A stretch of 64,000 nucleotides of DNA from Amyelois transitella (Eukaryota > Arthropoda > Insecta > Lepidoptera > Pyralidae). The notes under the pieces were generated by a model. It was not told the DNA's origin. It worked only from the letters and a program-made list of their open reading frames with translations, and did not search any database. The translations under genes and the position numbers were made by a program. Each line of letters starts with the position of its first letter. The stretch's first letter is position 1. The DNA lies in contig NC_083506.1 of assembly GCF_032362555.1 (NCBI RefSeq), positions 10,835,501 through 10,899,500 of the forward strand, written 5' to 3'. Positions 38,501 to 48,800 of the stretch are shown here, piece after piece.

Positions 38501-41500
38501 TGGAGATATAATTTTTCCTAAACATATCACCATAGTCATTGAGAACGGACCCGAGCACGTCTCATTAGCGGAAATCACTCGTTTGTAAGTGTGCGCTCAT
38601 GGCCAGATTTTTTGAACTTAGAACAGTTTACATTTCAATACACAGAACATAAAAAGCTTTGATGCATAATGGTGTATGCATGGCACCAAAAATTTTCAAT
38701 AAAATTTTACTCGGGTAAAATTTATTATAGTATTAATGATTTCTTGAATGATAAATTTTGAAACTTATCATTCAAGAAATCCTTTCCATTATTTGCACAC
38801 CAGTCACTGGTTAAACATGTAGGACTCAACATAATTATTTAACACGAATGTAGTACATAGATATCTAGCAAACTGGTAGATTCAGCATATAATAATCTTT
38901 GTCATTATATATATGAAATGAATTGTGATTAGACCACTTGTCGATGTTTTTATGAGCATCATACACTAAGATTCATACTTATATTACAAGAGCCTGGTGA
39001 GTAGTTGTGAGTATCCAAGTATTCATGTACACGTGGTAAGTTCTTTCTATCACGCAAAATCATCTTAATTGATTTGGATGAAATTCTACACCAAAGTACC
39101 TACCTCATATACATTGCGCGTGATCATAAAATAGGTATGTTTATTTTCTTTGTATCCGTTATTATAAACTTTTTCCTTCTTCAGTAGTCGAAATTGACGA
39201 ATATTTCAAAGCAAAGTTGCGGTCATAATCAGAACACCCGCTGGTTTGCGACCAAAAAAGCTTGGTTAAATACCTATGTAATTTAGATAGTCGATTCTAG
39301 AAGCATTTGAAATGTGCTTCAGGAGGCTAGAATTTAGGATTTCTTGTACGTTATGGACCAAGGAACTTTTATCATTATAAAACACTCTCTTTTACTGGTA
39401 ACAGCTTAAATTTCTTTCAGCAGTTTTGACCTCGTGTACTTTATCTATTCAAACCTTTTTATACTTAGATACTAACATTATAATCTAAATGAAGCTGTAT
39501 TTAGACAAAAGAAAATAATTTAACGTGCGCTTTGAAATAAATTCCACCGTTATAATGAATGCTAATGTAAGCACAAACCTTATTGCGAATAATTACATGG
39601 TGTCGAAGAGGTAATTAATCATTCATAAATAAATTATTTATTAGTTATGTTGATAGAGCAAATTGAACCTGGTGAATTAAACTGTTTTTGGAGGAGTTAT
39701 TTAATTACTGCTTGAACAACCAAGCTTTGAATAGGTACAGTCAACGACGAGAAACATGATTCCCTTTTCTATTTAAACCAATCCAAAGAGGCTTCGGATT
39801 CTCTGCCTTTGGCCCAAGACACTTCGCAATATGACAACACGCGGACGGCGATACTAATTTTAAATTTATGAATTAATTTTCATACCTAACTACATAAACA
39901 AAAAAACTTTTGGGATTTTCTTGCCACGCAATATGGAAAAAAAGATGGTACCTAGCCTATGTTTTTCATACACACATACATACATTTAATCACATGTATA
40001 GTCCTTGCAGGGCAGACAAAGCCAACAATCCTAAAAAGTCACGTTCAGCTATATGGCTTAAAAATAGAATAATAGAATTGATATTCCAATAGTGAAAGGT
40101 TTATATTTTCCCCATCTTATAAACTAAATTCATACGACATTTTACCAAAATCGGTCTAGCTGTTTAGCTTTTGTGTAAGCATAACAGACATGGATAATAA
40201 GGTGCTTACCTTACAAATAACTGTTCTTGATTGTTCACCCTCCATGATACTAATGTTGCTCCTAAAACAAAATAATTACATTGTTAGCATTAAACAAAGA
40301 CTTATAGTTTAATTACATAGCACTGACATGAATAATCCTAGTGAGAACATACATTTTATACAAATTTATAACATATTTCATATATTTAACCCCCATTTGA
40401 AGGACTCCACAGAGTGTACTGGGTACAAAAAAATACATCTGATGCAAATGGCCGCCATGTTATATTGTAAAATAATAATCATTATTATGTGAATTGTGAA
40501 AAAAAAACACATATAATACATTTTCCAGTTTGTTTAGTGATATTTAATTTTAATTTTAGTTTCAAGGCAACAAACGAACATCTATAATATTATTGTAAAT
40601 AGTAATTTAAGTGACCTTAGTTCATGAGATTAGCGCGTTCAAACCAACAAACAAACAAACTCTTCAGCTTTATAATATTAGTGTAGATGGGCTACATAAT
40701 ATATTTTTTTAAAGAAATTGCATAAAATAAATGTCTTTCAAAACATGTAACACTTACATATACATATATAGTCACATATATGTCTCCCAGGGTAGACAAC
40801 AACAGTCTAGAAAAGACTGAAATGAGATGTTGTAAGCCCAACAATTACATCATAGACAATAGCTAAATAACAATAGCAAACAGGGTCTTCAGCCTGAATC
40901 TTAAGGATATATGTAACACAGAACAACTTTTTGTTGCAATCATAAGTTTGTGATAAAGAAAAATTTATTTCCACATATATGTTCATACTTACATATAATC
41001 AAGTCTATATCCCTTGCCAGATATTCAGAGCCAACAGTCATGAAGACTGATGGGCCATGTTCAGCTGTTTGGCTTAATGATACATATAATTGAGAGTCAA
41101 ACAGTGACAGGTTGCTAGGCCATTGCCTAAAAAAGGATTCCCAAGTTTATAAGCCTATCCCTTAGTCCCTTTTACAACATTCATGGGAAAGAGATGAATG
41201 ATCATCATGATTTAAATTAACGCAAATCAGCATCGAGAAATTACATAAGTATACAAACCAGTAAAAGAAAATGTCATGTAATAAAATATTACATAACTCA
41301 TTTTATTCTATGCTTCTGTTTTACAGGCTCACCAACTTTGATATTATATACACTAAAGTTCTAAGATTATAGGGATACAAATTACATACATATAAAGTCT
41401 TTATCTCTTACAGGGTAGACAGAGCCAATAGTCTCAAAAAGATTGAAAGGCTACAATCAACTAAATGCCTTAATGATAGAATTCAGATTCAAATAGTAAT

Positions 41501-42248
41501 TATGGAGGTAATAAATACTATAAGAGTTGTATCAAATAAGTCAGTAGAATCCTACAGCTACAACGCACATTCGAGGTAAATGTTAAAAAAAATATTACAA
41601 TTTCCACTATCAGAAAATTTTAATCTCCACATAGGAATTTACTTGTAACTTATTTTATGTATGTGTGTGTGTGTGTAAATATATGTTTAAACTTTAAGCA
41701 ACATTCACTTATCTATTATGTTATATGTAATATTGCTAAGCAGTGTATGTCTTATGAATATTTTTTGTGAGTACATCAAATACCAACCTACAATTTAAAA
41801 GCAAGTATCTACAGTTTACTTCCTACAATCCAATAGCCAAGGTCAAAGCCGCCGCAGACAACTTTATTCTTTATTCACTCAGATGAAAAAAAGGACCAAC
41901 TTGTAAACTTACATATTACTATTACAGCATAACCGAATCAGTAGAATTGTGAAGCCATTGGCAACCAGACATAATTTTGTACATAATTATGATATGAAAT
42001 TGACTACTATTGTATTAAATACACAAAATTTTAAAAGTTCCGCGCGTTATAAAAAATTCTAAAGTTACAGGTTATGCCGCTATTAAATTGTGAAGTTGTT
42101 CTCATAGCAATCAACACAAAACTCTTGTATTACCACATTTAAACAAAAATTGTATATTATTTAATTTAATTTCTCACTCACCGAAAAGATTTACGGTACA
42201 AGTTGTATTGTTGCCTCTGTCGAGAACGACAACACTCGTCGCTGCCAT
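23547..42248 (-). CDS. Glucose-6-phosphate 1-epimerase (aldose 1-epimerase family)
   Basis: Interconverts the alpha and beta anomers of glucose 6-phosphate in the cytosol. Seven exons, read down the minus strand: 42248-42182, 40261-40210, 26097-26039, 25470-25314, 24859-24679, 24411-24255 and 23728-23547. Phases agree at every joint and the sum is 855 bases, or 284 residues. The protein begins MAATSVVVLDRGNNTTCTVN and continues GATLVSWRVNNQEQLFV, SKQAVFDGKRAIRGGVPFVF and PQFGQWAFGPQHGFAR. Likely active-site residues are H71 (GPQHGF), H148 (LLLHTYF) and E252 (MVCVEAGRV). The last residues after ASQILQV (eight, WWTCTCTL) are not family-like, and CAG/GTCTGG there could be a donor to an unseen final exon. 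Intron 2 is 14.1 kb, very long for such a gene. Exon 6 is tandemly duplicated (see 23961-24364). The start faces PDIA3 head to head. Confidence 0.93.
23961..24364 (-). repeat. Tandem triplication of epimerase exon 6
   Basis: Three direct copies with a period of 153-154 bases begin at 24268, 24115 and 23961 (plus-strand coordinates). Each contains most of exon 6, from INEWTDRIYQ onward. The first two also carry the exon's donor site and about 40 bases of following intron. The first two copies differ at only a few bases. The third is diverged, has a stop after INEWTNCI and lacks the last codons and donor. Because the spacing is 153 bases and the intervening intron piece has no stop, reading through from copy 1 into copy 2 stays in frame and reaches an identical donor near 24102. 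Confidence 0.9.
28612..28806 (-). repeat. Family A repeat with (ACAT)n tail, truncated
   Basis: A minus-strand copy starting with a (TACA) tail and continuing GATCACGTCTTTATCCCTTA through AAGTTTATAAGCCTATCCCT. The 5' head is missing. Confidence 0.8.
30012..30273 (+). repeat. Family A SINE-like repeat, full-length
   Basis: It starts TGCCGTGTGTTTCCCGGCAC and ends GGTTATATGTATGTA. All landmarks are present with minor changes, and it lies inside epimerase intron 2. Confidence 0.8.
33613..33854 (+). other. TATA-like motif followed by a 52-codon ORF (doubtful)
   Basis: TATATAAAAG at 33613-33622 is followed 74 bases later by an ATG at 33696. That ATG opens 52 codons ending at TGA 33852-33854 (starts MGQPAVNSVRRCSGQP). 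The stretch is GC-rich for its surroundings and lies antisense in epimerase intron 2. No family is recognised and no initiator sits at the expected distance from the TATA motif, so chance is likely. Confidence 0.15.
35800..36070. other. GC-rich, CpG-rich block in intron 2
   Basis: About 270 bases of markedly GC-rich sequence with many CpG dinucleotides, opening three overlapping plus-strand frames of about 87 codons that encode no recognisable protein. It could be regulatory DNA, a retroelement fragment, or an unrecognised exon of another transcript. Confidence 0.35.
37995..38104 (+). repeat. Family A repeat, 5' part only
   Basis: GTGCCGTGTGGTTCCCGGCAC through AAACTTGGGATTCT closely matches the reference copy, then breaks off. 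Confidence 0.8.
39968..41507 (-). repeat. Cluster of family A repeat fragments
   Basis: Four minus-strand fragments lie at about 39968-40101, 40765-40830, 40992-41192 and 41390-41507. Each shows the TCACGTCTATATCCCTTG-like end and the AGAGCCAACAGTC landmark. Exon 2 of the epimerase (40261-40210) sits among them. The 3' tail of the CTAGCTGTGCCC-type element lies at 40620-40688, and a (GT)n run lies at about 41655-41674. Confidence 0.65.
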
Positions 42249-42884
42249 TTTCCGAGTGACAGCAACAACAGCAAGCAAAGCAAACTGCCAAAAAAGCTAC
42301 TGTTTGTATTGCCAGCATAGAGCCATATCTTGTTAAAAATAAAAAAAATATATCTGACAGTTTGGCACCGAAAATCCGAGGATTAAATAACTTTGCAACT
42401 ACATTTACTTAATTAAAAAATACACAAAATGTCATGAATATAACAATGCACGACTTGAGAAATATTTTATTTCAATATAGTAGTTTCTGTTTCATTAATT
42501 TGGTAACACTAAGCGTACGCTCAGAAATGAACCCAGCGATTTAAAGATAACTTAAATTGCCATTAAACTGGTCCAACAAGAAGCTAGTATAAGTAACTAA
42601 TAAAGACCCGGAAAATGTATACATAAATTGATAGAATAGCTTCTAGAATATTTTCTAACTAAGTTGCTTAGTTTCTGGGATACAGTAAGTAGTAGGTTTT
42701 ATTTATGAACGTATCAAGAACCAACCAATCACAATCGGACAACGCTGTGCCGGCAAGTGTCATTTTAGGCATCATACGTGTGTATTTTCCGGTCCTTGTC
42801 CTTTCCAATTATCACCTTTCTTAGCTAAAGTTAGTCGACGAAGAATTACACACGATCATCGTGAATTATTGGACGTGTCGCAAA
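42249..42884. promoter_or_regulatory. Divergent promoter region, epimerase and PDIA3
   Basis: 636 bases separate the two start codons, which point away from each other. No TATA box at a convincing distance is visible. A CCAAT lies in the PDIA3-proximal half (CAACCAATCACAATCGG). An ACGTG core, the core of XBP1/ATF6-type sites, sits just upstream of the PDIA3 ATG (GGACGTGTCG). Both are short motifs and may be chance. The TSSs are not determined. Confidence 0.45.
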
Positions 42885-45800
42885 ATGTTCGGTTCAATGA
42901 AAATAGTGTTACTTTTAGGTGTAATTTATTTATGTAGGGCTGCCGAAGAGGATGTCCTAGAACTTACAGATTCTGATTTTTCTGCGGTCATATCTCAGCA
43001 TGATACCGCACTAGTCATGTTTTACGCTCCATGGTAAGTCATTTACCTCTTTAAATGAACTTCGATGTGAAAATCCCTTTATTACAATGAGTTGGTTTGG
43101 CTGTAAATAATGTTTTTTTAGGTGTGGCCACTGTAAGAGATTGAAGCCGGAATACGCAGTAGCTGCCGGTATATTGAAGAACGATGATTCTCCAGTAGTT
43201 TTAGCTAAAGTTGACTGCACGGAAGGTGGAAAGTCCACTTGTGAACAGTACTCAGTGTCTGGGTACCCCACACTGAAGATATTTAGGAAAGGAGAGCTTT
43301 CTCAAGAGTACAATGGACCCAGAGAGTCTAGTAAGTTCCAATCAGAATCTCTTTGCTGACCTGCTAAATTTGTCATTGAAATTAATTATCCTTTTAATAT
43401 AACAAAACTACCCACTTCATGTAATATTTAAGTTTGTAAAGTTTGATTGAATAACTATTCCACAAATTCTTAAAAGTATGGATGTTTGATAATAGCAATA
43501 AAGCAGTCTCAGATTAAATTCACAAATAGTTTTATTAAGAGAGGAAGGTAGAGACTACATTTTCTGCTTGCCACAATATGTGTAGACTTGTTTTTCCTGT
43601 TCCAAAAAGCAATATAATGTTTCCATCAATTCCACCAATACAACAGATAAAATAACTTTTTTTTAGATGGCATTGTCAAATACATGAGAGCACAAGTTGG
43701 ACCTAGCTCCAGGGATCTGCTCACTGTTGCCGACTATGAAGCCTTCCTGAACAAGGATGATGTGGTGGTTGTTGGCTTCTTCGAGAAGGAGACTGACCTC
43801 AAGGGCGAATTCCTCAAGACTGCAGACAAGATGCGCGAGGAGGTTACTTTCGGACATTCCACAGCTAAGGCTGTTCTTGAGAAGAGTGGTTACAAGTGAG
43901 TAAAAATTTTTTTGCAGCTAATTTATTAAAATATGTACAGATTAATTGGCCCTTATTTTGCAATAGAATAACAAACTTGGTTTAATCAACTTGATTTTAA
44001 GGAGTTAATATAAATACTACTCTATTTAGCAGTAAAACTTCTACAAGAAAGTTTTAAACCACTATCTGCTGTCATTGCACATTAGCAGTTCTTTATGTAC
44101 TCGTAAAGTAAAACCACTTTATATAGCTTAACTAACTTTCGCCCATGTTGTAAGTGTACTATGTCCTTCTCTGCACTATATCTATGCAAAATTTCACGAA
44201 GATCAGTTCAGTGGTTTTGATGTGAAAAAGGGGACAAACGAACACCCTTACACATTAATAATATTAGTATGGATGTAGAAGGTGATTGAATGGATTGCCA
44301 ACAGAGCAGGAAATACCTAATGATAAAACCGGAATCTCGTTGGCGGCGCGTGCGTGACTGCAGTTAACAATACACTTCAGATGCCAAACTGATATAATAA
44401 CTAATTGTTTATGTTACCATACAGTACTACAACAATACAAAACCTTAAACCAGTTATATGTTAGGCTCAAGAATAAAGACCTTGTTGTAAAACAACATTA
44501 ACATGAAGTTTTGTAAGCATTTTTTATATAATAAATAATGCTAACAAAACATAGGTAGTAATATTTTAATTGTAAAATGTAAAGTTTTTTTATTATTTAT
44601 CAACACATACTCAGATTGGCATTCATCATAATACAAATTGTTGGTAAGTACCTAACTAGATTTCAACACTCAATCATTTATAACATTCCATTAAGTTTAC
44701 ATAGTAACAAAAAAATAAAAATACAGTAAAGATATGGACCCTGTCAGGCACAACAATTAAACAGAATAAAGGTGGTTGCACACAAAATATTTTAATGTTT
44801 TGTTTTTTATTTTTTCTATGTAAAGTTGTTACCTATCAAGATTTATTATTTGTGGTTATCATGTTCATGGATATGTATTTATTTTGGTTCATTTTAGTAG
44901 TCATTATTTCATAAAATTTTCATCACTAAATAAACATTTTCGTACATATTGACTTTTTCAAAAATTAGTTTACAGTATACTCAGTATGTTTGTTTATAAA
45001 AATGAAAGGTTGTTTGCTACACTTATAAAAACTAATACTACTAATTCATTAACAGCGTCAGTTTAAATTACTCATTCCCCCTGTGCCTGACCATGACTAT
45101 GCATTATCATGATATTGTGAAAATGTAGGAAAACAGTAATACCATCCATACTCTTGCATACATTTTTATACAACACTTGTGGAAACATCTCTTTACATCT
45201 TGTTATTTATTTCGTTAATTTGAAAATTAGAAAGTGTAAATTTCTCTACATAATGTGGAAACTGTGGTAAGAACATGTATTTATTTTACTTATTTCATAT
45301 TTAGCATTCTCTGACTTTGGTTTAAAAGCTTAGAATATGTTACTTTAACTAAAATCAAAGGCTATCTCATACACCCTGCTGGGATAACTAAAAGATAGTA
45401 AAAAAGATAATAAAAATTTTATCCTGCGATAAACTATCGCTGTCCCGTTTCACGTCATAATAAAAAAGCGAAACAACTAGCTGGTAGCCCCGCTGATTAT
45501 GATAACTTCTCACTTTTTCTTCAATAATGCTTGTAGCATATCATTATGATCACTATAGAGACTATTAAAAAAAGTTTAAATAAAAAATATACATATTTGT
45601 ACAGGTGTTATTTTTTTATTGTTCTTAAAAACATCTACAATGTTTCACTGTTTACGCAGTTGCTGGAAGTGACTAACAATTAGTTAATTGTTACATTAAA
45701 TAATTCATCATATCAATAGATGTTATTCATTATAAAAGTATTTATATTTGTAACTAATAAAGTCAAAAATTATTCGCCAATGTTGATATAACTTATAAAA

Positions 45801-48800
45801 GACGCGCACATATTTAAAGGAACAAAATAAAGTTCTACACGTATTTTTTCATGTAACTGTTCCAGTAGGTATACTAAAATTACAATACATATATGTATTT
45901 TAACTAGCGTTCATATCACCGCACTATTGACAGCTTATCTTTCAAAGCGCTACCAGCTACCACCAGAATATCTCATTACAAAAATCTGTATACATTTAAT
46001 TTAATACATTTTTTTACGATACAACTTCAGTACGTACTTATTACAATAACTATAGGATGTTTTTGTATCGATTTTATCTACATTTTTACATGCAATCCGT
46101 GTTGTTGGCATGCAAGTGTTTTATGATAGAATATATTTATTCATGTTAGTAGGTACTTTTTAATTATTTAAAAATAGTTTTTTTTTTTTTTTTAATTTCA
46201 CATAATGGGTGTTCAGTTCAATTTAATCTTTAAAACATATGGTAATAAGAAATTGAGATCATCACCACCTATTTGAGACTGAACTCTTGAAATGCGGCGG
46301 CAAATTGATAAACTTCTATTTTGAAGTCGGTTCAAATGGTCCATTTGTCTTCAGAGAAAATGACAATGAGTCGTTTCGTACATAATGGTTTCACATTCCG
46401 TATATATTTCGGATTTTTATACGTGGCTTCTGTTCTCTACTTACTAAAGATTGGAAGGAAAAATACATTTTTTTTTAATGCAATTAGTATCTCTTTCTTT
46501 TATTTGGCGTGTTTCCAGCTGCACACGCTTCCATTTTGGTAAGCGCCTAGAGTCCGCTTTACGTCGTTTACAAATTGGAAAATAACCATCACTATATCCT
46601 TTCTATAGTGGTCAACTTATGGATCTCATATCGGATCCAAAATAAGTAATTTAATCCATAAGTCTTCACTAGAAATCCTTTAGTCGCAGTATATGATATT
46701 CGCAAAACATCATAAGAGCAAGACATTATAATCTCAAAATAGCACATTCTCAAAATATGATATTCTCAAAATATCATAATAGCTAGACATAAGATTCTCG
46801 TAAAAACACATTCACGAAATATGATTTTCGCAATATACCACACTCGCAAAATATGATAAGCTCAAAACATTATATTCTAAGTACAGTAAGGCATATGTAA
46901 TTGATATATTACGATATATGACAAAAATTTATGTAGCTAGACAAAAAAGAGCGGAGGAGGTGACCGCTGGAAGTGCTGGAAATGGTAGATATATTATTTC
47001 GAAACATAGTATTATTTGTTAGGTATTACAAAACAAATTATTTATTCTTATTACAAAAAACAAAATAAAAAATATTCTTATTATTATTAATTATATTCAA
47101 AATATATTTACTACTAATATTTCTGTAAAACACTTAACCGTTTTAGACATACCGGAAGACTTATTGTTTTAAGTACACAATCATTGACGATACTTTTAAT
47201 TTTTTTATTTTTGTCTATCGTTTTTTTATTTCGTTTCTTGTCAGCAAAATGTAAATTGTTTCTTTCTAGTTTTACTTTTTGTATTTTTGCTTCTTTTTTC
47301 ATTAATGCTATAAATTGATACAATGTTGGCTTTTTAGGAATTTTACTATTAATTCGGCGATGCCATCCTTCGACTCCATTTGTAGTTCTGTTTTTTTGAT
47401 CATAACAGCTTAATATAGAACTGCTTATCTTTTTCATCCACTGATTATTAAAATAATCAAGAAATTTATTAATGTCTCGGTCTCGTGATGACATTTCCAT
47501 AATCGTGTAGAATGTCTCCGGTATCAAATTTGATGGTAGCAGTGGTAACAATGAACAATATTGCACAATTTTTCGATTTTCTGCAGAGAGATCGAATTCT
47601 TTGCTTTTTTTGAAAACAGCGTTGCAAAAGTGATAATAGCAGCCTTTGACGGTTGCATTTGGGAATACCTGGTTTACAGCTTTAACAACAGGCAGTTCGT
47701 AATCGCACTTGTACATATTTAAGTTCAATCCGAATTGTAGTTTAAGTATAGAAAAAAAGCACTCGTACGTTTTTTGCTGTTTGTTGGGAAGTAAAGCAAA
47801 AATTATTGGAATAAAATTAATTGTTTCTTCAGTACGTGCCACGTCGACATGTAAGCTGTATAGTTGATAATACGGCTTAGGTACAATCTTAAACGTACCG
47901 TCTCCGTAAATACTTGATACCGTTTTTAAATATTCACGTATCTCTGCACGTGTCAACATTGAAAAAAATATAATACGGCCAAATGATTCATGTACGTCGT
48001 ATAAATAGAAATCTCCTACTAAGTTATCTGGAAGTCTTATGTTAAATGAGTCTTTTTTCAAGTTATCCATATTTAAATATTTATTTCTAGCTCTGTACAG
48101 AGTATCTTTTTTTGACGCAAATATTGGTATTTCATGTTCTTGACCCTTGAAATCGTGTTTTAAAATATTGTTCTCAAAAATCTTTTGCGCAGAAGTAAAA
48201 TTGGTGCACACCTCATTCTTACAGTCATCAACAATCAAATCTATTAGGTTGCTTGTAAAATTGGGAGAATCACAGACATGCTTAGCGGGTCTGATAATTT
48301 CATTGTTGGCGTTGAGAGTTATTGACGTTCTGCATTCTTGTTGCTTAGAACACCGCCAGTTTGTCGTCCCAGATTTGTTTTTTAAATAGAAATTGTACCT
48401 GTATCCCTGATAGAGTAACACCGGTTTATTTTTTTGACTTTTGATGAACTTTATTTCATTATTATTACATTTGAATTGTTCCATATTTATGCCTAAGCAG
48501 AGAAACACTAATTAAAGCAAAGTATTTTACCCTCTGAGGCAATAAATAATATGTTTAATCAAAGTTGACGTTTTTCCTGTCAAATAAATGGCCAGCCAGT
48601 ACCACGTTTTAGGACAAGAATCAATTAAACGCAGTCTTGGTTTTATTGTAGCTGATGTTACTTTTGGATCAAAAATATCGTGAAATGCGAATATGATATT
48701 TGATTGAATATGATTTCCTGAGTATTAGCTTTTTTGCAAATATGATGTATTGGGAACATTATGATTCGCGAATATGATATCTAGCTATTATGATATTTTG

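Larger units (their letters stand above)
26098..40209. other. 14-kb intron 2 of the epimerase gene
   Basis: There is no convincing nested gene. Contents include family A repeats at 28637-28806 (minus), 30012-30273 (plus), 37995-38104 (plus, head only) and 39968-40101 (minus), a scrap near 33955-34010, a (ACAT)n run at 28612-28636, a GC-rich block at 35800-36070 and a 27-bp tandem pair at 36934-36987. Large parts (about 26200-26740, 34320-35480 and 36590-37400) look unique rather than repetitive and are less AT-rich than usual, so overlapping short ORFs arise on both strands. These could hold regulatory DNA. Confidence 0.55.
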
